Assembly: GCA_002197995.1 (NCBI GenBank)
Contig: NGZR01000002.1
Span: forward strand, 8,122,001-8,186,000
Source of the DNA: Gaeumannomyces sp. JS-464
Lineage: Eukaryota; Ascomycota; Sordariomycetes; Magnaporthales; Magnaporthaceae
Direction: 5' to 3'
DNA length: 64,000 nucleotides
The notes under the pieces were generated by a model. The model saw only the letters and a program-made list of their open reading frames with translations, was not told the origin of the DNA and did no database searches. Both the position numbers and the translations under genes were made by a program. How positions within the stretch are numbered: the stretch's first letter is position 1; each line of letters begins with the position of its first letter. Below are positions 34,964 to 47,689 of this stretch, piece by piece.

Positions 34964-37077
34964 GACCGAGGCCCAGTCTCTATCCGTCTAGCCCCGTCCC
35001 TAGCCCGGTGGCCTGCGGTGTGACGGCTGATGCTGATCTGTCCTCCGAATGGGCCTCGTCTCTCCGGCCACCGAGAGCAAAAGCTCGATTGTCGGGCGGG
35101 CGAATCAGTCGAGCCACCGAGGCCCGTCATAAGACCGTTTCTGAGCAGCACAACCAACACCGTTCCTAGGACTTATTTTCTTCCCTTCGTCAAGGAGGCA
35201 AGCAGCCACTCGGCTTACCGCATCCATCCAAGCGGCTGAAGGAAGCGAGCAGGCCTGAGCGCACGCTTCAGAGCCGGTGATGTCAGCGCAGAGGCTTCCC
35301 CCGCGCGCGAGTCAGGGGTCGTCCCAGGCTCCACTTGCTGCGCTCCTCCAAAACTCCAATCTGATATTGGATCTGGGCGTGACGGATGTGATGACCTCAA
35401 GCCGATGCCTGCCGAGGACAATAGCACAGCGAACAACCGACCTACTGCAAACCTTGAGAACCATACTTGGCGACATGTCACCACTGATCCATCTTCCTGA
35501 TGTGTGCACTGCAGAAACCAGAAACACACAAATGCCCAGCCTCACCCCACAGACTCCCGTCGCCGTGTTTGATCCCAAGCCCGGCGCGCGCAACGCATGT
35601 CTGACGGATGCCGCACCATATTCCAACCCCCAAGTTCCCACCACTCGGAGTCGCAATGGGGGGTTTTCTGCATGCAACCCGTGCGTCCCATCCCATACCC
35701 AGGCATCCATTGGTGATTGAGACATCCTTCATTTCACGCTTGAGGCAGCAAGATCGCATTGCGCATAGTACTTTTATTCGGTACCCCTCGTTTTTTTATT
35801 TTATTTCCGTCTACACACAACCTGCCCTGGATGCCTGCCGGCAGGCTTCATTTACCATGGATGCAACACCGGGAATAACAAGACGGGCTGCACTGGAAAA
35901 TGATAACTTGGCAAGAGTCTCGATTCACGCTCGGTCCGTACGCCCACAGCAATGTTCCGGCAGGCAGATGATCCTGTTTCCCCTAAACCTCCTCCTTTCC
36001 TTGAATCCTGTCACATCTCACTTGCGGCATCACATGACAGAGCACGCTATTCCCTAGCGCCCGCCGCCTTCCAGCCACCAGGGGGCGTCGAGCGGGGAAA
36101 AAGAAAGAAAAGGGAAGTAGAAACACCAACAGCAAATCACACCCAAGAGGCGAGTGCCAATGGGGACCTATGTGTGATGGAAAGATGAGCCGGAATCTTG
36201 TGATGATGCAGGTGACATGGCAGGCAGAGGGGGTGGGACGGACGCGCGGGCTGGCAGGCAACGCGGGGGTCAGGCAGTGTCAGGCTTCTCCTTGCATCGC
36301 CGCGCAGAGTGCGAATCTAGGCTGTTGGGTCTTGTTCCATCGCCCGATCCCGACCACAGCCCGCGAGGGCACAGCAGCCACCGATACGCCGGCCCGAGGG
36401 AGACTTGCTATCTCCGGCAAACTGGGCGGGATTTCTTTTTTTGGCCCTCGTTCCCTTCCCCCCATCCTCAAGCCTCACTGAGAAACCCGTCAAGGCATAA
36501 CCGCTTGTCCGCACTCACAAGTCAAATCCCCCGCGCTTTACCGTCGCTCACCTTCGCCATAATCTCACGCCTGGGAAGACATGTCACAAAAGCCACGAAC
36601 AAAGCCGCGCGGTCCTGTTTTTATCCCGTCATATGCAACATGCCGACGACAGCCGCACATCAGTAAGCCCTCCATGAACTGAAGAGAACATGATACCCAG
36701 ATTCGTTCGTTTGCCCGCCCGGAAAGAGGCGGGTTAACAGCTCGAGCCTCGGCGGCAGTTGTCTGCCTGGATGTCCTTTAATCCTCCTGTTCATGGGACC
36801 TGAGCCTGCGAAAAGGAGGGTATGATTCTGCATTTTATTGCTTCTGGCATGGTGTTCTGTTTTGACATCACCTCGCACCAGGCTAGCATCGTGGCTGCCA
36901 GGGGCTTCCGGGGGACACGCATTTTCCACGAGCGCAGGGTAGCATTCGCTCTATCCAGGCGGAAACAGGGTCGCCAGAGGATGGGAGGGGTTGCCCAACC
37001 AACTGCCGGATCAGGCAGACCGGTCGTTGTCAATATCCAACCCATCCCACCACCATGCAACTAAACCACCCACGTCG

Positions 37078-37102
37078 CCCCCCCCCCCCCCCCCCCCCCC
37101 CC
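37078..37102. repeat. poly-C tract, 25 nt
   Basis: Uninterrupted C run just beyond the 3' end of the METTL25-like gene. Length in the true genome is uncertain given the indel pattern elsewhere. Confidence 0.9.
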
Positions 37103-37169
37103 TCCACCACCGTGACGTGCTTCTGTTGTGTTGTCTGATTGGCGGGTTGGCAACAGCCAGCACCGGGGC

Positions 37170-39201
37170 CTACCTCTTGATGCCGACGACGACCAGGTTG
37201 CGCGGGCTGAGCCTGTAGTCGAAAACGGGCTCGACCCAGCAGTCGCGCACGACGTCGCCGTGCTCGCGCAGGAACAGCCAGCGGTCCGTGACGATGAGCG
37301 ACTCGACCACGCACGCGCTGAAGGCCATCAGGCTCCACACGGAGCTCAGCTCCCTCTTCCTGTGCCCGAACCGCTCCTCGTACTCGGCGATCTCGCCGTC
37401 CGTGATGCCCGCCACCTTGTCCCTGATGCGTGCCGCGTACTCGCCGTCGCTCTGCTCCCCGTTGGTCGCCGTGACCGTGGTCAGCTTTTCGACGGCGCCG
37501 CGCACGTACGCGTTCAGGGACTCGTAGCACCGCTTGCGCAGCGACCCGATGATGACCGGGTTGGTGCTGACGTTGAAGGCCGTCTCGCGCCACGCCTCCC
37601 CGCCGCTCTCGGGCCCGTCCCTTCGCCCTCGCGGTAGTAGACCTTGGAGATGGCGCCGCGGTCCAGCAGGATGCGCTGCAGGACGGCGCGGTAAAAGTGC
37701 CGGTAGAAGAACGACTGGCTCTCCTCCTCGGTCCAGTTCTGCGGCGCCTGGCACGCCATCATGCGCGCCGTGATGTTGAGCCGCACGCCGTTGTCGCCGC
37801 TGGTGTTGTCGCCCTGGTCGCCTGCCCCGTTGCCGTAGGTTGCCAGCCGTCGGCTCATGGGGAAGCCGTGGGGGTCGCGGCGCTCCGACTCGCGGCGCAC
37901 CCGGCCGTTGATGCTGTCAAAGGTCGGCCGCGCAAACGGCGGCTTCACCGTCGGCGGGCCCAGGCGCTCCGTCATCAGGTTGTAGCAGCACCCGACGATG
38001 GCGACGGCCTTGATGGGCGGATTTAGCAGCATGGACCGGATGCCGTGGTGTGAGAGGTTGCCGCACGAGTGTATCGACACTGCCAACAGCCTCAAGTCGT
38101 CCTGCTCGCCCTGTTTCTGACCCTCGTCTTGCTGCTGATCCTGTGTCTGCCCTTCTGAAGCCTTATCTCCTGGTTGCTGTTGCTGTTCCTCACAACTGCA
38201 GCCATCGGTATCCGTGTTCCCGTTCTGCGACTTGGCACCACCTTTCATGCTTGTGCGCACCTTGCTCAGCACCTCAGACAGGTCCCCATCCTCCAGCCTG
38301 CCCGCCACGTAGTGGATGCGCCCCTTGCCCTGCTCCGGGGCGTGCTCCCGACGCGATCTCGCGGCGCGACCGAAAGTCCGCCTTGGCCATCTCCTCGGGC
38401 GACACGACGGGCCCCTGGGCGAGGCGGCGCTGCGACTTCTCGCTCATGCGCCCCACCCTGTCGGCCGAGGCCCGGCTGTCGAGCCACTGCATGTAGGCCT
38501 TCTTGTTGCGCATCAGCTTCTCCTTCTCGACGACGCCGGCGAGCATGTCGAGCGGCGGGCCCCGCTGATGTTCTCCTCGCGGCCCTCGACCGCGATCATG
38601 GCCCGGTTGTACGGCTCCGACGCCAGCATGCGGCCCAGGTAGTTTTGCCCGGACCCAAAGTCCACCAGGTGCGTCACGCCGCCGCCGTCGCCGCAGTGGT
38701 CGCGCGCGAGCCGGTCCACGTAGTCGGCGAAGCTGGCCACCTCGTGCGCCTTCTTGGGCTTCATGCCGATGGCGATGTTGCGCGGCAGCGTCGGCGCCGC
38801 GGCGGTTCGCTCGGGTGGCAGGTCCCGCCGGAGCGAGAGCCGCCGTATGTCCCGGATGTACTGGACGAGACTCGGCGGCGGGGCTAGGCTGCCGTAGGGG
38901 CTGCTGCTGCTGCTGCTGCTGCTGCTGCCTCCCCGTCCGCGGTGGGCACGGCGTCGAGGTCATCGCGCATGAGCAGGCCGAGCAGGGCCATGGGCTCGCA
39001 CTGGAGCAGGAAGGCCTGCCATTCCTGCGGGATGGCGGCGTAGTAGAAGCCCGGCTCCGAGGTGAAGAAGTCCAGGACGTGCACGCCGCCGCAGAGGATC
39101 TGGAAGATCTCGGTGTTGGCGACAAATTGCAGGAGCTTCTCGACGTACTCGCCCTCAGAGGAGAAGTCGTCTGATATGGGCAGCAGTTTCCTGGGCTTCA
39201 T
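37170..39201 (-). CDS. METTL25/RRNAD1-like methyltransferase-domain protein
   Basis: Start at 39201 (MKPRKLLPISDDF). The N-terminal helical region includes HVLDFFTSEPGFYYAAIPQEW. A run of GCA codons (Ala) at about 38900-38925 is followed by the family hallmark MKPKKAHEV and an AdoMet-binding segment VDFGSGQNYLGRMLA. The second half has SIHSCGNLSHHGIRSML, AIVGCCYNLMTERLG and DPHGFPMSRRL, as in METTL25 family proteins, and ends ...RNLVVVGIKR. Four single-base frame breaks (about 38898, 38562, 38348 and 37613) lie between contiguous conserved blocks. The gene is divergent from uS13m with 384 bp between starts. Animal METTL25 was reported to modify a ribosomal histidine; the substrate here is unknown. 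Confidence 0.82.
38902..38928 (-). repeat. (GCA)n coding microsatellite
   Basis: Nine GCA units encoding poly-Ala (or Gln in the shifted frame). A frame break lies right beside it. Confidence 0.9.
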
Positions 39202-39585
39202 TCTGTGTCCTGCGATCGAGCCCGGCTGCGCGGCCAGTATCTGATATTTTTCGAGCTCCGCTTTCACATATTTTCGCGTCCCCTTTCCTCCAAGAAAATA
39301 ATTTTTATGTCCATGGAGGGGGACTCCTCGCGGGCCGCAGAGGTGCGTCACAGTGCGCCTTTCGTGGCGTATACCCCACCCATTCCGTGCCCCACCAATA
39401 GGAAACCGCCCCCAACTGCCCGGTTCCGGCTGGCAGGGGAAATTTGCGGCACGGAATCAAGTCGTCCATTGAAGTGCATCGCGAGCTGGAAACCACAGCA
39501 AAAGACCTCTCCTCAAGGTCCCTACTGGCAATCGAAACATGACAAGATAGCGACGATCGGCCACGCCATCCGAGATCTAGACAAG
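39202..39585. promoter_or_regulatory. bidirectional promoter region
   Basis: 384 bp between the divergent starts of the METTL25-like gene and uS13m; neither TATA box is obvious. Confidence 0.5.
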
Positions 39586-40024
39586 ATGGTGCTCATCCTC
39601 GGGTCAACTTCAACGAGCAGAAGCTCGTCAAGGTGAGCCGCAGCAGCAGCCACAGTCCCCTCCCTCCTCCGCGACGTCCTCTTTTTGACAAGACCAAACA
39701 TCCCCTCCTCAGAAAGCCCTCGAGTCCTTCTACGCCCTGGGCCCGCAAAAGTCGGCGCGCATCCTGGCAAAGTACTGCATCCACCCGATGGCCAAGGTCG
39801 GCACGCTGCCGCCAAAGACGGTCACGGCCCTCACGGCCGAGCTGTCGACCATGACCATCGAGACGGACGCCAAGAAGGTCGTGCTCGACAACATCAAGCG
39901 CCTGAGGGACTTGGGCACCTACCGCGGCCGCCGCCACGCCATGAACCTGCCCGTCCGCGGCCAGCGCACCAGGAACCAGAACTCGACCGCCATCAAGTTC
40001 AACTTTGTTGAGAGGAGGTTGTGA
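39586..40024 (+). CDS. sws2: mitochondrial small-subunit ribosomal protein uS13m
   Basis: Two exons, 39586-39632 and 39713-40024, split by an 80-nt intron (GTGAGC...CTCCTCAG). Product about 119 residues. Diagnostic uS13 features are the early 'LILGVNF' strand, the ALxxxYGLG-like segment ([17 protein letters not shown]), the helical middle, and the C-terminal [26 protein letters not shown], which contacts rRNA in the decoding-site head. Yeast homologue: Sws2. Exon 1 reads correctly only if one G is restored in the GGG at 39601-39603. Without that the second half of the exon shifts frame. Confidence 0.9.
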
Positions 40025-40364
40025 GACGGCGGTGGCTGCGGTTTTTGGAGGTGATACGACAGAGGGGTGTGAGATTTGCGAAAAGCAAAGGAATACGGCG
40101 TCGGGCTGGTCGACTGTACGATTTACCGTTCGGGGCATGGGTGATTGGAACCCACGAGCCGCTTGATGTTGCTGTTCTGTACCTAGGCGGAAAAAACACA
40201 TACCATGGAGTTACTTTCACTAAATCTGGACCTGGGCCCCGAGCGGCGGGCGTCTGATGGAACAGGAACCGGCAATTTCTGCCTGGAAATCTATTGTAAG
40301 ACGAAAGTTGCCTATATACAGAGATTTAAGAACACAGCACAGCCCGGCGCAACAGACCACCCTC
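40025..40364. other. convergent spacer
   Basis: 340 bp between the 3' ends of uS13m and the dipeptidase. No gene seen. Confidence 0.5.
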
Positions 40365-41886
40365 CTACACATCAACAAACCTGTCTCCAGAACCCAACGA
40401 CCCCCGAGCAGACGACGGGGAGGCCAAGCTGTCCTCGAGCGGCAGCTCCCCCTCGGCCTGCAGGCGCTGCGCAACAGCATCGACCTCGCGCCAGACGCGG
40501 AGCAGGTTCCCGCCCACGACCTTTGCGGCGTCCTCGTCGCTGACGCCGCGGCGGAGCAGCTCGGCGACGAGGTCCGGGAACTTGGACACGTCCTCGAGCC
40601 CGCGGGGCGTCGACTGGATGCCGTCAAAGTCGCTGCCGAGCCCGACGTGGTCGAACCCGACCAGGTCGCCGATGTGCATGACGTGGTCGGCCACGCGCGC
40701 CAGCGTCGAGTTGGCCGGGTAGAACTCGGGCAGGCCGTTGCCGCCGCCCCCGTCCTTGGCCGCCGTGCACGAGACGAAGTCGGGCGAGAAGTTGACCATG
40801 ACGAGCGAGTCGCGCCGCTTGACGAGCCGCAGGACCGAGTCCTTGACGTTGCGCGGGTGCGGGCACAGCGCGTGCGCGCTACTGTGGCTGAAGATGACGG
40901 GCGCGCGCGACCCCTCCCAGCCGCCCTGGCCCCCGCCGAGCACGTCGACCATGGTGGCCTCGCTGACGTGCGAGAGGTCGACCATGAGGCCCAGGCGGTT
41001 CATTTCGGCGACGACGCGCCGGCCCTCGGGGCTGACGCCGTTCCACCGCGGCTCGGCGACTCGCAGAGGCCCCTCGAGCAGGGCGGCGTCGGCGAAGCGG
41101 TTGTGGCAGTTGTGCGTTAGGGTCGCGTACCTGACACCCATGGAATGAAAACGGCGCAGGTTCGCGACCGAGTTGCCGATCTGGTGCAGGCCCTCGACGC
41201 CCATGGGCGAGATTAGCTTGCCCTGCTTGAAGGCGGCCAGCGCGTCGCTGCTGTTCAGCGAGACGGAGGAGAAGTCGTCCGGATAGGCCTCGGTCAGGCG
41301 TGTGACGAGGTCTATCTGCTGCAGCGTATCCTGGACGCCTTTATGAAATCCAAGTCAGTATGTGCGTTTCAACGGTCAAAAGGAAAGTAAGCACATGATA
41401 TTCGAGCTATCTCTTACTTTGCGCGTAGTTCTGGTCCGAAAAGTCGGTCCCGTTGTCAGGACAGGGAACAAAGACGCTCCAGAAGGCGCCGCCGTTCTTG
41501 CCGGCGCGAAGCCTTGGCCGGTCCACATGGTAGGGCAAGCCCGAGGTCTCAAAGCCCTCCTTGAAGCTCTTCTCATTTATGTGGTTGTTATACTTGAACC
41601 GTATAAAGATGGCGAAGTCGTTGTGTCCGTCTATCAATGGCGTCTTTCTCAAGATCTCATCCACGCGCTCGGCAATGGTCTTGTGAGACAGGCGCTGTGA
41701 CGAGTGGCGTCCGCGGCCGATGGCAGGATAGTGGGCGGGAGTGAGGAGCATGTACGATAGAAGCATGAGTCCTAGGAAGAGGGCTAGCACCCTTTTGCGA
41801 TGCCTCCGACCATGGCTCTCATCTGGGATCCGCGACTCCGTGATAGGGAGGGGCAGGTGCTTATCGTCGCTCTTTTTGGACAACAT
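40365..41886 (-). CDS. membrane dipeptidase, peptidase family M19
   Basis: Two exons (41886-41418 and 41338-40365) with a 79-nt intron (GTAAGA...ATAAAG), 480 residues, frame intact. A short cytosolic basic N-terminus (GRRHRKRVLAL) precedes a single transmembrane segment at about residues 32-50, giving a type II membrane topology. The zinc-site HxD is in PLIDGHNDFAI, the bridging Glu is in MGVEGLHQIG, further ligands lie in DLSHVSEA and FSHSSAHALCPHPRN, and the last Asp is in GFDHVGLGSDFDG. Family enzymes hydrolyse dipeptides, including cysteinyl-glycine from glutathione breakdown. The C-terminal tail lacks an obvious GPI signal. Confidence 0.93.
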
Positions 41887-43532
41887 GATTGCGAGGTAGG
41901 CTGGGAGAAGGGATGGAGCAGGCGGGCGTTGGTTCCCGTGGCTAATGGACGTGATGCTCTGTCTAGCAGAGTGCTGCTGGGGGACTGATGAGGGAAAGCG
42001 CAGCGATTGAGGGTATCTATTCCGGATGTTCCGGCTCAGGTCTGAGTCTGCGATTCACGGTGTTTGATCGAGGCCAAGGCGTGCCTGGTATCTGATACCC
42101 ATCGTGCAGTAAGGCACGCAAGGGACAGGGTCAGGGAAGCTTTGGCCAATAGCGTCGCCAGCTCAGCCATCGGATCCACAGCAGGGGCCCCAGCTTTCGC
42201 CGCCAAGAATGCACGCGTGGCAGCCAGAGTTGAGGGCTCCAGCTGGAGACCTTTGAGCACGTGCGGTTGTCGAGTTCCACAGAGCAGAACCCAACTGCGG
42301 CGCCGGGGTCGAATTTTACGAAAAGGGGTGGACCTCGCTCCGTCATCACGAAGCATCGACAGGCGGGATATTATTAGATGGAGGATCAAAGTGGCTTTAT
42401 GCAGCCCCGTGCCGCTGTCCCTGGTGGCTGCCATTTGAGCCTGACATCGTGGGGTGCTTGGATCGGCAGGACGTTGCTGCTGGTCGTCGTTGGGCGCGAT
42501 GGGGTGCCGTTTTGCTTGCGGTTGCGTGCGTTTGTGCAGACGTTCTCGATGGAGGCCTGGACCGAAAGCACGGGCAGGCAAGAACACACAAAAGACAGAA
42601 CAGAAAACACAGGGCTGGGCTGCCCGGCAGGGGTTCACCGCTGGCTGCCACTACATGTTTCAAGATCTGCCCTGCTCTGGAATTGTGGAATCTGCCTCTT
42701 CAGACGGGTTCCCCGTGGGCCCGTATACGCAAGTGTCAGGGGTGTTTGGCAGCCAAGGTTGGCGTCACGGCCAGGCTAGCGGGGCTGGCTCAGCGCGTCG
42801 ACCCGACGGGCAACCAATGGGGCGCAGCGTCTGGCAAACTTGAAGCCAACTGAGAGCCGGCTGGGAGACGGCGGGTGCGAAGGACGGGCACACGGGCTAC
42901 GAACCCAGCGGCAGTGATCAGCACTTCATTCACCTCCCGCCCCCTTTTTCCTTTTCCGCAAATCTACTTGCAACGCTTCCTCACCAGTAAAGGCTGCTCG
43001 GAAGTGGCCGCTCGCAACCCCACGCTTTAATCATAATTTCCCACCACGGCTTCGTGACATCTGCCCAAAGACAAAGCCTCGACCTCTCCCACCACTGACT
43101 TAGCCTTTGGCCGACCATAATCCACTGCCGTTGCATCCCCGCGTTCCAGCCCGTCTCTGCTTGATTCTGCAGCTGCGTGAGCGAGCTAGCTTCATTGGCT
43201 TTGCGCCCTTTTTCTTGTCGACGAACCCGGCCGACAAACGACGTCACACGTAATTACGCCCAACCCAACCAAGGGACCAACCGACAGCCGACGGCCTGCC
43301 CGCATCGAGCGAGCCCTCATTTTTTTTTCTTTTTTCTGCTCAACACCACCATCCTTTGTTCGCGACTTTGCTTCGATCAACCCACCTCGACGCCTCACCG
43401 GATCGAGAGCGAGCGCATCGAGTCCACCATCACCGCCCACTCCCACCCCGCCGTGTCCTGCCTCGCCGGCATCCCTGATCCTGCCGTTGATTGAGCCCTT
43501 TGGTGGCGCGCATCCCGTCCCCTCCCGCAGCC
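41887..43532. other. divergent intergenic region with CT-rich leader
   Basis: Upstream of the dipeptidase (minus) and the RhoGAP (plus). The last 350 bp before 43533 are pyrimidine-rich, with a T run at 43320-43335, typical of a 5' UTR. No gene recognised. Confidence 0.5.
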
Positions 43533-46505
43533 ATGCCGGGGTTTAGCGATTCCTTCTGGTCCAATGACTATGCCGCAGGTATGTTTTCGGTGGCTGTGGC
43601 TGCTTGACGCCCTTCTCGGCGCCGCCCCGCGTGCAGCAGCAACCAGCCAAACTGACACTCGTTTGAATCCAAGGTCTCGGTGTCCTGTTCGGCAAGCTTC
43701 AGCAAGGCGTGATAGAAAACCGACAAGTTCTGACAATAGCTCGCCTACGAGCCGAGGCGGAGGAGGTCTATGGCCAACGCCTAGCAGACATTGCACCGAC
43801 AATGGACAAGGTTCAAGGTGGCTTCTCCCGCGACGATGGAGCTACCGTCCGAAAAGTATGACAGACACCTGCCAGGCCGCCCGTTTGGAACGGCTCCCCG
43901 CAGGGACGCGCGCTGAGGGGCTGCGCGTCTGAGCGAATATAACGCTGACCAAAGACTGTTCTGGACTTCTAGGCATACGAGGGCGTGCGGACTGAGATGG
44001 AGGAGGGCGCCAAGAACCACAAGAAAATCGCCCAGAACATCCGTGACCTCGTCGTGAACCCTTTCTCTCGATGGTGCGACGCCCACGAGCAGCGCGTGCA
44101 GGACTCGCAGGATGAGCTGCAGTCCCGCATCAAGGCACACGACAAACAGGCCGAGCTTGTCAAGAAGCTGAGGAGCAACTATTTCAACAAGTGCCGCCTG
44201 GTCGAGGATCTCGAGGAGGAGGACAAGCTGGCGTTCCAAGACCCCGAAAGCAGCCCCAAGGGCAAGGTGCCTGAGATCAAGGTTGACAAGGAGGAGGCCG
44301 CGGAGGAGGATCAGATATTCGAGATCGGCGACGAGACGTACCAGCTCGACACCATGAAGAAGATCCTGCGCCACATGCTGGAGAACATCAAAATGGGCGA
44401 AACCAAGGTCCCCATCCTGGGCACCTACACCAACACATCAGCTGGCGCCGACATCGTCGAGTATCTGCAGCGAAGCATGGACTCGACGACTGTGGCCTAT
44501 GCCGAGCGCATCGGCCAGGACCTGGTGACTAACAAGTTCCTGCGCCTGGTTGGCAATGTCGGCAACACCTTCGCCAACAGCTCCAAGCTCTTCTACCAGT
44601 GGACCCCCGCCGCCTTCAAGCTGGCAGGCGTGCCCGAGAAGAAGATGACTGTCAGCAGGACCCTGTCCATGCAGACCACCGGCTCCGATGGCTCCGAGTC
44701 GCCCGTCGTCGGCACCGTCAGCGAGTACCTGGAGAAATGGAACATCGTCAACACGGCTCACCCCAACGAGACCCCCGCAGAGCGCCTGCGCCGTGAAGGA
44801 AGGGAAGCCGATGAGAAGTACAAGGCGGCTGTGGTGAAGCTGGACGAGCTCCGGTGCGAACTCGAGGAGCAGATCTTCCTACACCTCCGGTTCCTGGAGC
44901 GCTGCGAGCTCGACCGACTCAAAGCCATCAAGACCGTCGTCCTGGACTTCTCGGGAACCATCAGCAACGTCATCCCCAGCCTGCAGTCCGCCGTCGACCA
45001 CATGATGCTGTACCAGGAGACGGTCCAACCGCAGGGCGACCTGAGGTACCTACTGGAGAACTACCGCACGGGAAGCTTCATCCCCAAGGTGGTGACTTAC
45101 GAGAACTACTACAACCGCGTCGACGAGCAGACGTTCGGCGTGGATCTCGAGGCGCGCGCGAGGGCGGACAAGAAGCGAGTGCCCATCATCGTCACCACCA
45201 TCCTGACCTACCTGGACCACCACTACCCGGACCTTGAGGGCGATGAGGCCAGGCGCGGGGTCTGGCTCGTCGATGTGCCCCTGGCCCAGACGCACAAGCT
45301 GAGGCGCAAGGTCAACAACGGCCGGGGCTTCTCGCCCGATGTTTTTGTTGAATTTGATATACCCACTGTCGCCAGCCTGCTCAAATTGTATTTGCTTGAA
45401 CTTCCTGGTAAGCACCCCATCGCCCCGACGACCCTGCTTTCAACGAGGGCAAGCAGCTAACTTGGCAACGCGCTCAGACTCGCTCGTTTCTTCTCACGTG
45501 TACGAAATTATCCGAACTCTTTACCAGACCTCTACCGGCGACACTGAGGCTACACGCGTGCCGGTGCTGCAACAGACGCTGTCGCAGCTGCGGCTCACGA
45601 ATATCGCGACGCTCGACGCCTGCATGAACCACTTTACTAGGCTTATCGATCTCACGTCGGCGGACGAGACGTACGTGGCGGCACTGGCAACGTCGCTGGC
45701 GCCAACTATCTTGCGGCCTCGCACCGAGACGTCGCTCACGATGGAGGAGAAGCACGCATACCGCCTGGTCCGGGATTTGTTTGCACACAAGGACGCCATC
45801 TTCAACGAGCTCAAGCGCATGTCGACCCTAACACACTCGACATCGGTGGGTGGAGGCAACGGCGCCGCGGCAGCTGCGGCCGATCGGCGGGGCCGGGCTG
45901 TCAGCACCGACGAGAGCAACAGGCGGGCGCTCATAGAGGAGCGCAACAGGCTTATCGCCGAAAAATCGGCGGCGGCAGGCGGCAGCCGTAGTAGGGCCAC
46001 GTCGCCGGCGCCTGGACCACGGGACCGGGCGAGGTCTCCCGCGCCGCGCGGGCACCGCAGGGACAGGAGCAGCGGCGGCCCCGAAACGAGGTTCCCTATT
46101 TCGACCGGCATGACGAGCCCGACCCAGCAGCACCGGCAGACCATGGGAGGGACTCTTGGCGTCAAAAGGGCGAGTCTCGAGGTGCCGGGCAACAACGATG
46201 CGCAGTTTGGAGGCCCGCTGACCCTAACGTCGGCGCAAGAGGAGCATCAGCAAACACCGCAGTCGCCCGAGAGCAACGGAAACAGCGTCACCAACGGCTC
46301 TCTGACCGAGTCGCCCCAGATCAACTCCATCGTAGCGGACTCGACGGTTAGGAAGCGCAACAGTCTGGGCCGCAGCGGGGCGAGGTTCGTGGGCGGGAAG
46401 CGTGTATCGTTGTCGATGGCTCCCGCCAGCATCCCTGCGGCTACGCCCGAGGGCGGCCATGCCCAGCATGGGGTGCAGCTAGTGGATAGGCCGATGGACG
46501 ACTAG
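43533..46505 (+). CDS. F-BAR / DEP / RhoGAP protein, Rgd2 type
   Basis: Four exons: 43533-43578, 43674-43855, 43973-45407 and 45478-46505, total 896 residues, frame fully intact. Donors are GTATGT, GTATGA and GTAAGC. The F-BAR domain starts near residue 15 (GVLFGKLQQGVIENRQVLTI) and is interrupted by a DEP domain (about residues 180-285, IVEYLQRS...FLRLVGNVGNTF), then resumes through the long helix EEQIFLHLRFLERCELDRLK. A RhoGAP domain follows (about 45150-45800: PIIVTTILTYLDHHYPDL, PTVASLLKLYLLELPDSLV). The C-terminal third is Ser/Arg/Pro-rich and disordered. Yeast Rgd2 with this architecture acts on Cdc42 and Rho5 at sites of membrane curvature. Here the position of the catalytic arginine finger reads Leu (GVWLVDVPL), so GAP activity is doubtful or atypical. 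Confidence 0.93.
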
Positions 46506-47689
46506 TGATCGTGACGAGGCATGTTTTTTTTTTTTATGCCATGGCCAAGGTTGTCTTTAGACCACACGCGCCCAAGTTCATGACGACATGTAATGGATGG
46601 ATCGGAGCAGGGGTCTTGGGAAAGGAGTAAAAACACAAGGGTGTCTTGTAATTCGCCTATAACCTACCAAATCATGGGAAACGGACAAACAGGAGGGTGG
46701 GCTTTCTCGGGGGGTTCGGGTTAGAAACGAGACATAAATACGCGGCGATGTTTGATTCCGTATGCATGTTGTCTCTTTTTATTAGGTCCTTGACGCTTAG
46801 CTGCGGTCGCTTTTCCTTTCTCATTCTCTCACTCTGATTTTTCTTTGTTGCAACACAAACAGTAGCAACACGCCCTTTTTTCATGTGTGACGATACATGA
46901 TGTAGATAGTAGCAATTGTCAAGGGACATCTCTCTTTCAGGGGCTTGGGACTGAAGAGGAGGTTGGTTATATGGCACGGGATTTGTAGTTTAGGATCACT
47001 GTTTATGACCTATTCGACGTGCTCAATCTGCGTGGATGTCTACCTAGGTACCTAGGTACTCAAGAGGTTTGGAGTGCGGGAAACGGCCTCTAAAACGATC
47101 CGTCACGGAACAAAAAGCTTCAGGCTAGGAATAACCTCCAGAGACACCTGCGTAACCAACACATCTAGCACTTGATCGCAGTGAAGGCTGCAATTGAAGG
47201 CTGTTGTGCACGAGAAAAGAGTGAATATTCTGGATTGAAGCCGCGTCACGCTTTTCAAGGTCGGCAACAACACCAACAAACATATGCTAGCTATCCGCTT
47301 CGGCGAATCGTCGCCGTCGAAGCCAATGACGCCACTCGGTTGTACCCGGCCTGGGCTGAAAGCCCGACCGGAATGACGACTTTATCCCTTCGACTAGGGT
47401 TTACGAGGTATCTACTGGGATTCAAATAGGTCTCGGCCAGTTGAGGGGCTCGGCGGGCTCCTCCATGTTTGGGACGGGTTCCTGCACCAGCCGTTCAGGT
47501 AGAAGACGACTGCTTGCTGTGCGACAGACACCTTTGTCAAGCCAGCTTGCAAGCCCCATTGCACACCTGCCCGGACCCTGACGTAGGTGCCTTGCCTACA
47601 TCTCGCAACCAAAGCTACACCAAGGCCATGTTCTGCTGATCACATCGCGCTCGAGGGCAACTGGAATGAGAACTCTGCGCAATCCGCCA
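46506..47689. other. intergenic region
   Basis: 3' UTR of the RhoGAP gene with T-rich stretches, then unassigned sequence. A short direct repeat of ACCTAGGT lies at 47042-47059. Confidence 0.5.
47042..47059. repeat. ACCTAGGT direct repeat
   Basis: Two adjoining copies of ACCTAGGT with partial further units; each unit is itself palindromic. Confidence 0.7.

Larger units (their letters stand above)
32662..37169. other. 4.5-kb gene-free region
   Basis: No recognisable gene. It holds simple repeats (poly-A and AAT at 33312-33350; poly-A at 34941-34963; poly-C at 37078-37102). Open frames on both strands are short and Arg/Pro/Ser-rich. Confidence 0.5.
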
